A stretch of 64,000 nt of DNA. Origin: Cohnella sp. AR92. GTDB lineage: Bacteria; Bacillota; Bacilli; Paenibacillales; Paenibacillaceae. Shown piece after piece: positions 25,877 through 33,347 of the stretch; positions within the stretch are counted from its first letter, which is position 1; each line of letters starts with the position of its first letter. The translations under genes were made by a program, and so were the position numbers. Under the pieces are notes generated by a model. That model had not been told where the DNA came from and ran no database searches. It saw only the letters and a program-made list of their open reading frames with translations. The stretch is taken from positions 178,785 to 242,784 of the forward strand of contig NZ_RZJR01000010.1 in assembly GCF_003990975.1 (NCBI RefSeq). The letters are read 5' to 3'.

Positions 25877-26698
25877 TTATCTCTCCGTCCAAGCGTCGCG
25901 AACATAGCCGAGTCTCATCCCGACCCGTTCCATGTTCCGATGGCTCTGGGATAAGAAGGAGCATTGGCCGACGGCCAGCTCGCACCGATGCTCATAGGCA
26001 ATCTCGATTCGATGGTCGAGCAGCCTCCTCTGCAGCCCGCGGTTGCGGTATTCGGGCAAGGTGGCCGCGAAGGTCAAGGAAGCCGCGCGATCCTTCATAT
26101 AGAGAACGCCGACGGCGGCGGGCTCCCCTCGAACGTAAGCGGCATAGAACTTCCACCCGGGCCGTCGGTACAAGACTCGATTGTTCTCGGCCACATGCGG
26201 AATGCCGCTGTTGGGCAAGCCGGTTCCCCGGCAATGAATCGTCGCATACAGCTCGAACTGGTCTTCCTTGAGCTCGCGGATGACGATGGAATCATCCTCG
26301 TCCTTCGCCTCAAGGGAAGGTCTTGGCACGATGTATAAAGAGGAATGAAAGCCGGATTGATATAGGCCATGATCCGCCAGCCGCTTCAGCAAGCTCGGTT
26401 CGGCCAGCGAGGGCAATACTTCGAATTGAGCCTTCCTTTCCCTCGCGCGATAAAACGCTAAGATAGGCTCGATAACATCCACTTCCTGCGCGGTTAACCC
26501 TTTGACCGTATTAAACGAAGGCCACGGCATCGTCTTGCTGTAGAAGGCGACCGCCTGCCCGAAGCGCCTTATCTCCACTCCCTCCGGGTTGCCGTTTCTA
26601 CCCTGTATGGCCGCCATGCGGTCGCTCATATAATCGATCTCCGAAGCTTCGATCGCTTGCGTCAGTTCATGCGAAGGCAGGAGAATAGTCGTCATCAT
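25877..26698 (-). CDS. GNAT family N-acetyltransferase, two-domain
   Basis: A 273-residue acetyltransferase. The C-terminal GNAT has AAVGVLYMKDRAASLTFAATLPEYRNRGLQRRLLDHRIEIA, with the acetyl-CoA pyrophosphate loop RNRGLQ. The N-terminal ~130 residues resemble a degenerate GNAT-like or substrate domain (IEPILAFYRARERKAQFEVLP). The acceptor is unknown. It is convergent with the carbonic anhydrase gene across a shared terminator. Confidence 0.82.
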   Translation of the reverse strand: MMTTILLPSHELTQAIEASEIDYMSDRMAAIQGRNGNPEGVEIRRFGQAVAFYSKTMPWPSFNTVKGLTAQEVDVIEPILAFYRARERKAQFEVLPSLAEPSLLKRLADHGLYQSGFHSSLYIVPRPSLEAKDEDDSIVIRELKEDQFELYATIHCRGTGLPNSGIPHVAENNRVLYRRPGWKFYAAYVRGEPAAVGVLYMKDRAASLTFAATLPEYRNRGLQRRLLDHRIEIAYEHRCELAVGQCSFLSQSHRNMERVGMRLGYVRDAWTER

Positions 26699-26817
26699 GC
26701 ACCTCTTGCAAATCTATTTTTTTTACAAATTCGACGTGGAAGCGAACATTCCTTCCCGTCCCCTCTGCTTCTGCTATACTGTTATCTATAACGAATCAGA
26801 ACGGAAGGAGAATCGGA

Positions 26818-26895
26818 TTGAACAACGCCGAATTGCATTGGAGATTGGTGAACGTTGAAGGCGGTTCCGCGACCGACGAGCGAATTCCATCATGA
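26818..26895 (+). CDS. Possible 25-codon leader ORF upstream of the SPL-type radical SAM gene
   Basis: TTG at 26818 is preceded by GGAAGGAG at a good distance of 7 bases. It opens a frame MNNAELHWRLVNVEGG... of 25 codons whose TGA overlaps the ATG of the next gene as ATGA. This gives the ribosome-binding layout of a coupled leader peptide; the following ATG at 26892 has no strong site of its own. It could also be the original N-terminus of the next gene in another frame. No homologue is recognised. Confidence 0.4.
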   Translation: MNNAELHWRLVNVEGGSATDERIPS

Positions 26896-27719
26896 GCGAG
26901 AGAGTCTCCTACCTGCGCAAAGTCCCGAAGTCGATGCTGAACGCCGGAACGGGGTTCCTGTCGGGGTACAGCCATTCCTTGAATCCTTACGCCGGCTGTT
27001 CCTTCGGTTGTTCCTACTGCTATGTCAGAAGTATGCCCGTGTCGACGTTCCGCGGAGAAGAATGGGGAACTTGGGTCGATATCAAAGCGGACGCCGCGCT
27101 TGTATTCGAGAAGGATTACCGGAAAGCGCTGGGGAAGGGCAAACCCGTCACGATCTTCATGTCCTCGAGCACCGACCCTTATCAGCCGGTCGAGTATAAA
27201 GAAAGGGTGACGAGGTCCCTTCTCGAGGTCATGGCCGACCAGCCTCCCGCATTCCTCCTCGTTCAAACGCGAAGTCCTCTTGTTACCCGAGATATCGATC
27301 TTCTGCGTCGGCTTGGAGAACGCGTTCGGGTCAGCGTAACGGTCGAGACGGACCGGGAGGACATCCGCAAGGCTTTCAGTCCGTCCGCGCCGCCGATCGC
27401 CGCACGGCTGCAAGCGCTCGGCAAGCTGCGCGACGCCGGGATTCCGACCCAAGCCGCTATCGCCCCCCTCCTGCCCAGCAGCGAGATGTTCCCCGCCGTC
27501 CTGCATCCCGTTGTCGATCGGATCTGTCTCGACGATTACTTCATGGGCGACGGAAGCGGAGGCAAGCGAACCGGGCGCCTCGGCCTGTCGGAGCGGTATC
27601 GGGAGCTGGACGTCGCGGATTGGTACCGGCACGATTCCTACTTAATGCTGAAGGAACGCCTGCTGCAGGTCTATAAGGAGGAACAGATCTTGATCAGCCG
27701 GAGAGGCTTCGAACCGTAA
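26892..27719 (+). CDS. SPL-type radical SAM protein
   Basis: A 275-residue radical SAM protein of the spore-photoproduct-lyase-like family (Rv2578c type). The 4Fe-4S site is AGCSFGCSYCYVRSMPV (CxxxCxYC), preceded by the family segment SLNPY and followed by WGTWVDIK, MSSSTDPYQPVE and FLLVQTRSPLVTRDIDLL. The family lacks the C-terminal SPL DNA-lesion residues, so it is probably not a true SplB, and its substrate is unknown. The start is coupled to a short upstream ORF. Confidence 0.88.
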   Translation: MSERVSYLRKVPKSMLNAGTGFLSGYSHSLNPYAGCSFGCSYCYVRSMPVSTFRGEEWGTWVDIKADAALVFEKDYRKALGKGKPVTIFMSSSTDPYQPVEYKERVTRSLLEVMADQPPAFLLVQTRSPLVTRDIDLLRRLGERVRVSVTVETDREDIRKAFSPSAPPIAARLQALGKLRDAGIPTQAAIAPLLPSSEMFPAVLHPVVDRICLDDYFMGDGSGGKRTGRLGLSERYRELDVADWYRHDSYLMLKERLLQVYKEEQILISRRGFEP

Positions 27720-27874
27720 CGGATTCGAGACCGCTCCGGTTTTTTTGGGGCGCGCTTGTACGACAGAAGCGAACAAGTCTCGCGGCTTTACGATTCTTCC
27801 GGCATAAATGCGCTTGTCCTCGACATATCATGGTGTTGAGGAGAAAAGCAATCAACCGGGAGGTTATGCGGATC

Positions 27875-28108
27875 ATGAAATCTGCGGTGAAGGGCGCATG
27901 GATGGGACTCTCGATGACCGGAGGCTGGCTTCTTGCCGACCTCTTGATGCCGGAGCCTTGGGGAGACGTTGTCCTGTTCTCGGCAATGGCGGTAGTGAAT
28001 ATCGGAATCGGCTGGAAGCTGGGACGGCTATTCGACCAGCAGGAAGCCAAGGACACGGTCGTTGCGTCCGAATCGAAAGGCGAACCCGAGCCGGAGCTCC
28101 AGTCCTAA
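27875..28108 (+). CDS. Small two-helix membrane protein, hypothetical
   Basis: A 77-residue protein not recognised. It has two hydrophobic stretches (WMGLSMTGGWLLADLLMP, VVLFSAMAVVNIGIGW) with a short loop containing EPWGD, and an acidic, hydrophilic C-terminal tail. ATG 27875 has GGGAGG 10 bases upstream; an in-frame ATG at 27866 is too close to it. It is followed by a clear terminator and has its own unit between the radical SAM and dehydrogenase genes. Confidence 0.7.
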   Translation: MKSAVKGAWMGLSMTGGWLLADLLMPEPWGDVVLFSAMAVVNIGIGWKLGRLFDQQEAKDTVVASESKGEPEPELQS

Positions 28109-28128
28109 TATTCCGTTCATAGGAGAAG

Positions 28129-28178
28129 GCCCGCCCTACCGCTTCCCATCCAAAGGAAGCCGGGAGGGCGCTTTTTTT
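28129..28178 (+). terminator. Terminator after the small membrane protein
   Basis: GCCCGCCCTACCGCTTCC pairs imperfectly with GGAAGCCGGGAGGGCG and is followed by CTTTTTTT. It isolates the following PQQ dehydrogenase gene. Confidence 0.88.
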
Positions 28179-28337
28179 GTTCCTGCCCCCCGCTTCCACT
28201 CGTAATTAATCGTCCATCTTCATTTCCTTGACATAATTTGCGTTCGTTTGGAAATACCATAATCAGCGAAGATTGCAGGAAGCCGGATCTTCCCGAGATT
28301 CAAGCAACCGCATACCCACTTCTTGGAGGTTACGACC

Positions 28338-30074
28338 GTGAAAAAAACGCATGCCACAATCGGAGCAGCGTTATCCCTGGTGATGGTGCTGAGCAGCTGC
28401 TCAAGCAACAACAACAATAACAACGCTTCTCCTTCGCCGACGTCCAGCGCCTCCGCATCCGCGCCCAGCTCGCCTGCCGCAACCGGCGCGACCGGCACAT
28501 CCTTTGAGAATTGGGGCTCCTATGGGTACACGCTGGCCAATAACCGACATGTCCCTTTCAAGGAGATCACCGCAGATAACGTCAAGGACCTGGGCGTCAT
28601 CTGGTCCGCGGATCTGAAGACGCTCGACGCGGACGTCAAGAACGGGAATCAATCGTATCCGGTCGTCGTCGACGGGGTTATCTACGTGACAACGGCAGGC
28701 AACCAGGTATTCGCCTTCGACGCCGTTACCGGCAATACCATCTGGCATTGGAAGCCGGACGCGGAGCAGGCCGCCAACTTCTCCAAAGCCGGGATCATCG
28801 CGAATCGCGGCGTGGCGGTAGGCGAAGGCAAAGTCTTCACGTTGGCGGTAGACAATTCGCTGATCGCCCTCGATCAGAAGACCGGCCAGCTAATCAAAAT
28901 GATCAAGCTCTCCGACCATATCGACGGGGTGACGCTAGAGAACGGCTACTACGAGACGACGGCTCCTCAGTACTACAAGGGGAACGTCTATATCGGAAGC
29001 AGCGGCAGCGACAACGGCGTTCGAGGCTTCGTAGCGGCGTTCAAAGCAAGCGACCTGACGCCGGCTTGGGATTCCCCGTTCTGGACCGTGCCTCCTAAGG
29101 GCGAGGATTGGCTGGCGAAGAGCAAGTTCCAAGGAGGCGGAGCGGTATGGGATCCCGTCGCGATCGACGAAGAGACGGATATCATGTACTTCGCGGTGGG
29201 CAACCCGGCTCCGGACTTCTACGGGGCTAATCGCGAAGGAGCTAATCCTTACACCGATTCTGTCGTCGCCGTCAACGCGATGACCGGCAAGCTGGTCTGG
29301 GCCAAGCAGGAAGTCAGCCATGACTTGTGGGACTACGACGCCGCGGCGTCTCCGATGATCATCAACGCTACCGTTAAAGGCGCCAAAAAGAAGCTGGTCG
29401 TCCAAGGCGGCAAGTCCGGCCTTTGGTTCGCTTGGGATGCCGCTACAGGGGACAAGGTATGGGATGGCATTCCTTTCGCGAAGATCGATCACAAAGACCC
29501 GACTCCGGAAGGGGTAGTCGGATATCCCGGAGTGCTTGGCGGGGAGAACTACGCCCCTGAAGCTTACGACCCCAACTCGAATTACGTACTGATTCCGGGA
29601 GTCGAGTCCCCTTCCCTGTTCAAGACGGCGAAGTCCGAAGCGGAAGCCGCAACTCCGGACTTGCCCGGAGCGGCTGCGTTCGGTACCGCGGCAGACGCAG
29701 TCGAAGGGGCAACGGCTTATGGAACGGTCACCGCGATCAACGTGGACACCGGTAAACAAGCCTATCAGATCAAGACGACGGACACGCAGCGCGGCGGCTT
29801 GACGAGCACGGATTCGGGACTGGCGTTCTTCGGCGAGTTGGACGGCAAGATCAACGCCCTCGATATCAAAGCGGGCAAAGTGGTCTGGACCTTCCAAACT
29901 ACCGGCGATAATATTCAAGCCGCCCCTTCGATCTTCACGGTCGACGGCAAGGAATATGTCACCTTTACGACTGGCGGAACGAAGCCCAAAATCCACGTAT
30001 TCGGCCTCGGCGGCGACAAGACGCAAGGCCAAGCGGGCACCGCGCAGGAAGGCAGCGCGCATTCCGGCGGTTGA
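28338..30074 (+). CDS. PQQ-type quinoprotein alcohol dehydrogenase, lipoprotein, with lanthanide-type active site
   Basis: A 578-residue secreted lipoprotein: signal peptide with lipobox LSSC (Cys21), an Asn/Ser/Pro-rich linker, then an eight-bladed quinoprotein propeller with repeats such as GNQVFAFDAVTGNTIWHWKPD. Active-site features are Asn289 in AVGNPAPDF (metal ligand position), catalytic Asp332 in SHDLWDYD and an extra Asp334 two residues later, which in MDH/ADH families marks lanthanide-dependent enzymes. The usual Glu ligand in the GVRG blade is Asp225 (SDNGVRG). There are no other Cys residues, so no vicinal disulfide and no heme c domain. The GTG start has GGAGG 8 bases upstream. 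It oxidises an unknown alcohol or aldehyde outside the membrane (inference) and faces the pqq operon. Confidence 0.92.
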   Translation: MKKTHATIGAALSLVMVLSSCSSNNNNNNASPSPTSSASASAPSSPAATGATGTSFENWGSYGYTLANNRHVPFKEITADNVKDLGVIWSADLKTLDADVKNGNQSYPVVVDGVIYVTTAGNQVFAFDAVTGNTIWHWKPDAEQAANFSKAGIIANRGVAVGEGKVFTLAVDNSLIALDQKTGQLIKMIKLSDHIDGVTLENGYYETTAPQYYKGNVYIGSSGSDNGVRGFVAAFKASDLTPAWDSPFWTVPPKGEDWLAKSKFQGGGAVWDPVAIDEETDIMYFAVGNPAPDFYGANREGANPYTDSVVAVNAMTGKLVWAKQEVSHDLWDYDAAASPMIINATVKGAKKKLVVQGGKSGLWFAWDAATGDKVWDGIPFAKIDHKDPTPEGVVGYPGVLGGENYAPEAYDPNSNYVLIPGVESPSLFKTAKSEAEAATPDLPGAAAFGTAADAVEGATAYGTVTAINVDTGKQAYQIKTTDTQRGGLTSTDSGLAFFGELDGKINALDIKAGKVVWTFQTTGDNIQAAPSIFTVDGKEYVTFTTGGTKPKIHVFGLGGDKTQGQAGTAQEGSAHSGG

Positions 30075-30093
30075 TCCCTTAAAGCAGAATCGA

Positions 30094-30131
30094 CGGTCAA
30101 GACTTGGACGCCCGACGTTCGGTCTTGACCG
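30094..30131 (+). terminator. Hairpin between the quinoprotein gene and the exported beta-sandwich gene
   Basis: CGGTCAAGAC pairs perfectly with GTCTTGACCG (10 bp) over an 18-base loop, followed by CCTTCTTAT. The weak T run suggests partial termination or an mRNA-end stabiliser, letting the dehydrogenase be made in excess of the downstream protein. Confidence 0.6.
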
Positions 30132-30159
30132 CCTTCTTATGAAAGGAGACCCCTATTAA

Positions 30160-31272
30160 ATGAGAATACATAACAATGCAAAGCTGCTGTTGATCCTTGC
30201 GATGACAATGGCGGTATGGCTGTCCCCCCTCGCGTATCGTTATGCGAATGCGGAGAATTCGCCTGCCCGAATCGAATTGGAAAAGACGACCTTTCATGCG
30301 ATGTCCTGGCGGAGCGACGGTACCCATCTGATCGATATCCAGGGCAGGCTGACTTACGGAGATCAACCGGTCGCCAACGCCGTCGTCCAGGTCGATTCGA
30401 AAGGACGAAGCATACGGACCGGAGAAGACGGCGCTTTCCGCCTGACCGTCGACCGCAGCCTGATCGCTTACAAGCTCGTTCGCGTCGTATCGGTTCAAGA
30501 GGCGAAGCTGGGAGGCAAGCCTATCGGGAATGACGCGGCCGCTTCCCTTCTGTCGGCATCCGCGCCGATCAGCGTCTATCATCCCATCGAGATAGCCAAG
30601 GTGGAGCCTTCCGAGACGGATGCCGACAAAGTCAAGGTGCATGCCCGGATTCAGATCGGCAAGGACGACAAGATCTCCTTCTTCCGCGCCGATAAATATC
30701 GAATTGCCGGCCAAGTGAGCGACGCCGACGGCAATCCGGTTCAGAACGCGTTCGTCTGGATCGACCGGGACAGCGGAGAAGGCTTCGCCAAGTCGACTCC
30801 GACGGATCGGAACGGAAGATATGAGATGTATTATTGGCCGGAGGAAGAAGATACGAACCTTACCGTGATCGTCGGCACGAGGCAGTACACCCTGCCCAAA
30901 GGCAAGGTGCTGAGCCTCCCGCGTAGAACGAGCGTGGAAATTCGAATCCGGCTGCCCAAGGAAGGCACGGTTCTCGACGACAAACCGCCTTCGCTGGTAT
31001 TCGCGACCTCGACGGGCGCAACGTACAGCGGTTTGCTCGCCGGACTGGACCTCCCGTCCGGAACTCCTTATACCGTCACGATCCCCGACCCGGAGGGACG
31101 GTTCATACTGACCTTGTCGCGGGAAGCGTGGGAGAAGCATCCTCCGTTCTTCGAGACTCGGCTGACCAAGTTCTTCGACCAAGAGAAGTTCCTGAAGGCC
31201 GGCGACGAATTGCCTATCGCTTCCCTGCAGGCGGGCAATCAGGACCCGAGAATCGTCGCTTCGGCACCTTGA
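30160..31272 (+). CDS. Exported two-domain carboxypeptidase-regulatory-like beta-sandwich protein
   Basis: A 370-residue protein with a signal peptide (KLLLILAMTMAVWLSP..., cleaving after ANA) and two CarboxypepD-reg-like beta-sandwich domains. The first spans about 58-130 (QGRLTYGDQPVANAVVQVDS and TGEDGAFRLTV) and the second about 176-240 (AGQVSDADGNPVQNAFVWIDR, TDRNGRYEMYY). No catalytic residues are visible. It follows the PQQ dehydrogenase by 85 bases and has a good ribosome-binding site (AAGGAG), so it is likely an extracytoplasmic partner or carbohydrate-facing module of that enzyme (inference). Its 3' end overlaps pqqE by 34 bases, tail to tail. Confidence 0.8.
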   Translation: MRIHNNAKLLLILAMTMAVWLSPLAYRYANAENSPARIELEKTTFHAMSWRSDGTHLIDIQGRLTYGDQPVANAVVQVDSKGRSIRTGEDGAFRLTVDRSLIAYKLVRVVSVQEAKLGGKPIGNDAAASLLSASAPISVYHPIEIAKVEPSETDADKVKVHARIQIGKDDKISFFRADKYRIAGQVSDADGNPVQNAFVWIDRDSGEGFAKSTPTDRNGRYEMYYWPEEEDTNLTVIVGTRQYTLPKGKVLSLPRRTSVEIRIRLPKEGTVLDDKPPSLVFATSTGATYSGLLAGLDLPSGTPYTVTIPDPEGRFILTLSREAWEKHPPFFETRLTKFFDQEKFLKAGDELPIASLQAGNQDPRIVASAP

Positions 31273-32360
31273 TCGGAGGATATGCCTCGATAGACAAAGA
31301 CAGGTTCGCCGATCTTGCTCTGCTCCGTTGAATTGGCCCGCTTAGCGATAATATCGCGATGAGGGGAATGTATGCATACGGGATCCGCTGCCCGCGCGTC
31401 GCCGCTTAACAGAAACGCCTGGCAGCGGCATCCTCCGTAGTCGAGCTCGCGCCTTTCGCAGCTCCTGCAGGGCTCCATCATCCAATCGTAGCCGCGGTAT
31501 GCCTGGAAAGATGGCGATTCGTGCCATATCCAGCTGAGCTCGCGGTCCTTCACGTTCTCGAACGTCAGCGACTTTATTTCCGATGCTGCCGTACAAGGAA
31601 GCACCCTTCCGTCCGGCGCAACCGTCAGGGACAGACGGCCCCATCCTCCCATGCAGGGCTTTGGATAATCTTCGAAATAATCCGGTATGATCCATACGAG
31701 TTCCATTCGATTGCCGAAGCGTTCCCGAGCCCTTACGAAGGCGGCTTCGGCTTCCAGCAGCTGCATTCGCCGCGGAAGCAATTGATTGACGTTGCGCAGA
31801 GCCCAACCGTAATATTGGGCATTTGCCAGCTCAAGCCGCTGCGCTCCCCAATCCGCGCAGAGTTCGATGATCTGTTCGATCTGGTGGAGATTGGCCCGGT
31901 GAAGGACGACATTCATATGGAGCGGAAGCCCGCTCTCGCGGATCCGTTCGGCGGCTTGCTTCTTCGTCTCGAAAGCGCGAAAGCCGGCGATCGAATCGGC
32001 GAGTTCCGCGGCCGCGGCCTGCACGCTCAGCTGAATGCTGTCGATCCCGGCTTCCGATAGCTTACTTATCCTTTCATCCGTCAATCCGACGCCGCTCGTA
32101 ATGAGATTCCCATAGAGCCCCGCTTCCCGGGCCCTATGGACGAGCCGCTCTAGATCCGGGCGCAGGAGAGGTTCTCCGCCCGTAAAATGGACTTGCGCGA
32201 CTCCAAGATCGCTTGCCTGCTCCAATACGTGAAGCCATTGCTCCGTCGACAGCTCGTTCTCTCTCTTCTGCAGCTCGATCGGATTCGAGCAATAAGGACA
32301 GTGAAGCGGACAACGGTGCGTGAGTTCCGCGGTCAAGGCATACGGCAAGCTTACGGACAT
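31239..32360 (-). CDS. pqqE: PQQ biosynthesis radical SAM/SPASM enzyme PqqE
   Basis: PqqE joins the Glu and Tyr side chains of PqqA by a carbon-carbon bond, using PqqD as peptide chaperone. The 373-residue protein begins MSVSLPYALTAELTHRC. Cys17, Cys21 and Cys24 form the radical SAM CxxxCxxC site. The SPASM part has cysteines in MGGWGRLSLTVAPDGRVLPC and in EPCRSCERRELDYGGCRCQA. The start at 32360 overlaps the end of pqqD by 10 bases; a frame opening further upstream lies inside pqqD. It is the last gene of pqqABCDE. Confidence 0.97.
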   Translation of the reverse strand: MSVSLPYALTAELTHRCPLHCPYCSNPIELQKRENELSTEQWLHVLEQASDLGVAQVHFTGGEPLLRPDLERLVHRAREAGLYGNLITSGVGLTDERISKLSEAGIDSIQLSVQAAAAELADSIAGFRAFETKKQAAERIRESGLPLHMNVVLHRANLHQIEQIIELCADWGAQRLELANAQYYGWALRNVNQLLPRRMQLLEAEAAFVRARERFGNRMELVWIIPDYFEDYPKPCMGGWGRLSLTVAPDGRVLPCTAASEIKSLTFENVKDRELSWIWHESPSFQAYRGYDWMMEPCRSCERRELDYGGCRCQAFLLSGDARAADPVCIHSPHRDIIAKRANSTEQSKIGEPVFVYRGISSDQGAEATILGS

Positions 32361-32629
32361 AGCTCCAACCACCCCCTCTCTTCGGCCGAAGCGAGGAATT
32401 CGACGATATCGTTCTCGAGGCCGGTCTGGCCGAACCTCGTCTCGAGTTCCTCGATCAGCTGCGCGATCGATCTGTTCCCGTCGCAAAGCCGGAGAATCGC
32501 GCCCGCCGCCTCGTTCAACTCGACGACCCGCTCCGGGAGCAGAAGCATTTCCGATTGGCGGGCTTTGTCGTACTTCATGCGGCCCGGACGACGAAGCCTT
32601 GGCCGTTCCGACAGCGCCCGGGCGCTCAT
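32351..32629 (-). CDS. pqqD: PQQ biosynthesis peptide chaperone PqqD
   Basis: A 92-residue RiPP recognition element that binds PqqA and presents it to PqqE. The start ATG 32629 overlaps the pqqC stop by ATGA. The sequence RPRLRRPGRMKYDKARQSEM followed by LLLPERVVELNEAAGAILRLCDG is the typical PqqD core, ending with a winged-helix-like segment (ENDIVEFLASAEERGWLEL). It is a free protein here, not fused to PqqC or PqqE. Confidence 0.96.
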   Translation of the reverse strand: MSARALSERPRLRRPGRMKYDKARQSEMLLLPERVVELNEAAGAILRLCDGNRSIAQLIEELETRFGQTGLENDIVEFLASAEERGWLELCP

Positions 32630-33345
32630 CGCTCGTTCCCTTCTTCCGGATAAGCCAGGCTTAACGCGTCCAGGAGGGCCCATAGTACATCGCATTTGAA
32701 GCGCAAAGCGGCGATCGCCTGTTCCTGTTCCCTCCGATCCCGGCATTCCCTCAAGACAAGGCTCAGCCCATGATCCGCATCGCGAGGCGCTTGGCTTAGC
32801 CTGGCTTCGAAGTAGGCTAATCCCTCCGGACGAATCCAAGGATACAGCCGCTCGAAGACGCCGATCCGCTTGGAGACGAGCGTCGGAGCGAATAACTCCG
32901 TCAAAGAGGACGCGACGGCGATCGGCCACGGCTCCAACCGGCAGAAGTTCACATAAGCGTCGACGGCGAATCGAACGGCCGGAAGAACGTGGCGTTCATC
33001 CAGCATCTCCTCTCTCGGGATGCCCGCAGCTTCTCCTAACCGGATCCATGCTTCGATGCCTCCTTCTTCTCCGGGTTCGCCTTCCCTGCCGTCATGGTCG
33101 ATAACGCGTTGAATCCATACCCGGCGTTCCTCCCGGGACGGCAGTTTGGCCAGGATCAGCGCGTCTTTGACCGGGATATTCTTCTGATAGTAGAACCGGT
33201 TGACGATCCAAGCCTTAAGCTGCGTTCTCGACAGCCTCCCTTCGTGCATGGCGATATGATAGGGATGCTTGTCGTGATAGCGTTCTTCCCCTACCTGCCT
33301 TAGGCGAGCCGTAAATTGTTCGTTCGACATCAAATACGATTCCAA
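32626..33345 (-). CDS. pqqC: Pyrroloquinoline-quinone synthase PqqC
   Basis: Catalyses the final ring closure and eight-electron oxidation to PQQ without a metal. Conserved blocks are HPYHIAMHEGRLSRTQLKAWIVNRFYYQKNIPVKDALILA and RRVWIQRVIDHDG, then EEMLDERHVLPAVRFAVDAYV. The chosen start is TTG 33345 (239 residues), placed 2 bases after the pqqB stop with GGAGG exactly 7 bases upstream. An ATG at 33330 lacks such a site, and an ATG at 33393 lies inside pqqB. It is coupled to pqqD by ATGA. Confidence 0.96.
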   Translation of the reverse strand: MESYLMSNEQFTARLRQVGEERYHDKHPYHIAMHEGRLSRTQLKAWIVNRFYYQKNIPVKDALILAKLPSREERRVWIQRVIDHDGREGEPGEEGGIEAWIRLGEAAGIPREEMLDERHVLPAVRFAVDAYVNFCRLEPWPIAVASSLTELFAPTLVSKRIGVFERLYPWIRPEGLAYFEARLSQAPRDADHGLSLVLRECRDRREQEQAIAALRFKCDVLWALLDALSLAYPEEGNER

Positions 33346-33347
33346 CT

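Noticed and set aside
26892..27719. Spore photoproduct lyase SplB
   Set aside because: It shares the family fold and CxxxCxYC site, but it lacks the features and length of true SplB, so only a family call is made.
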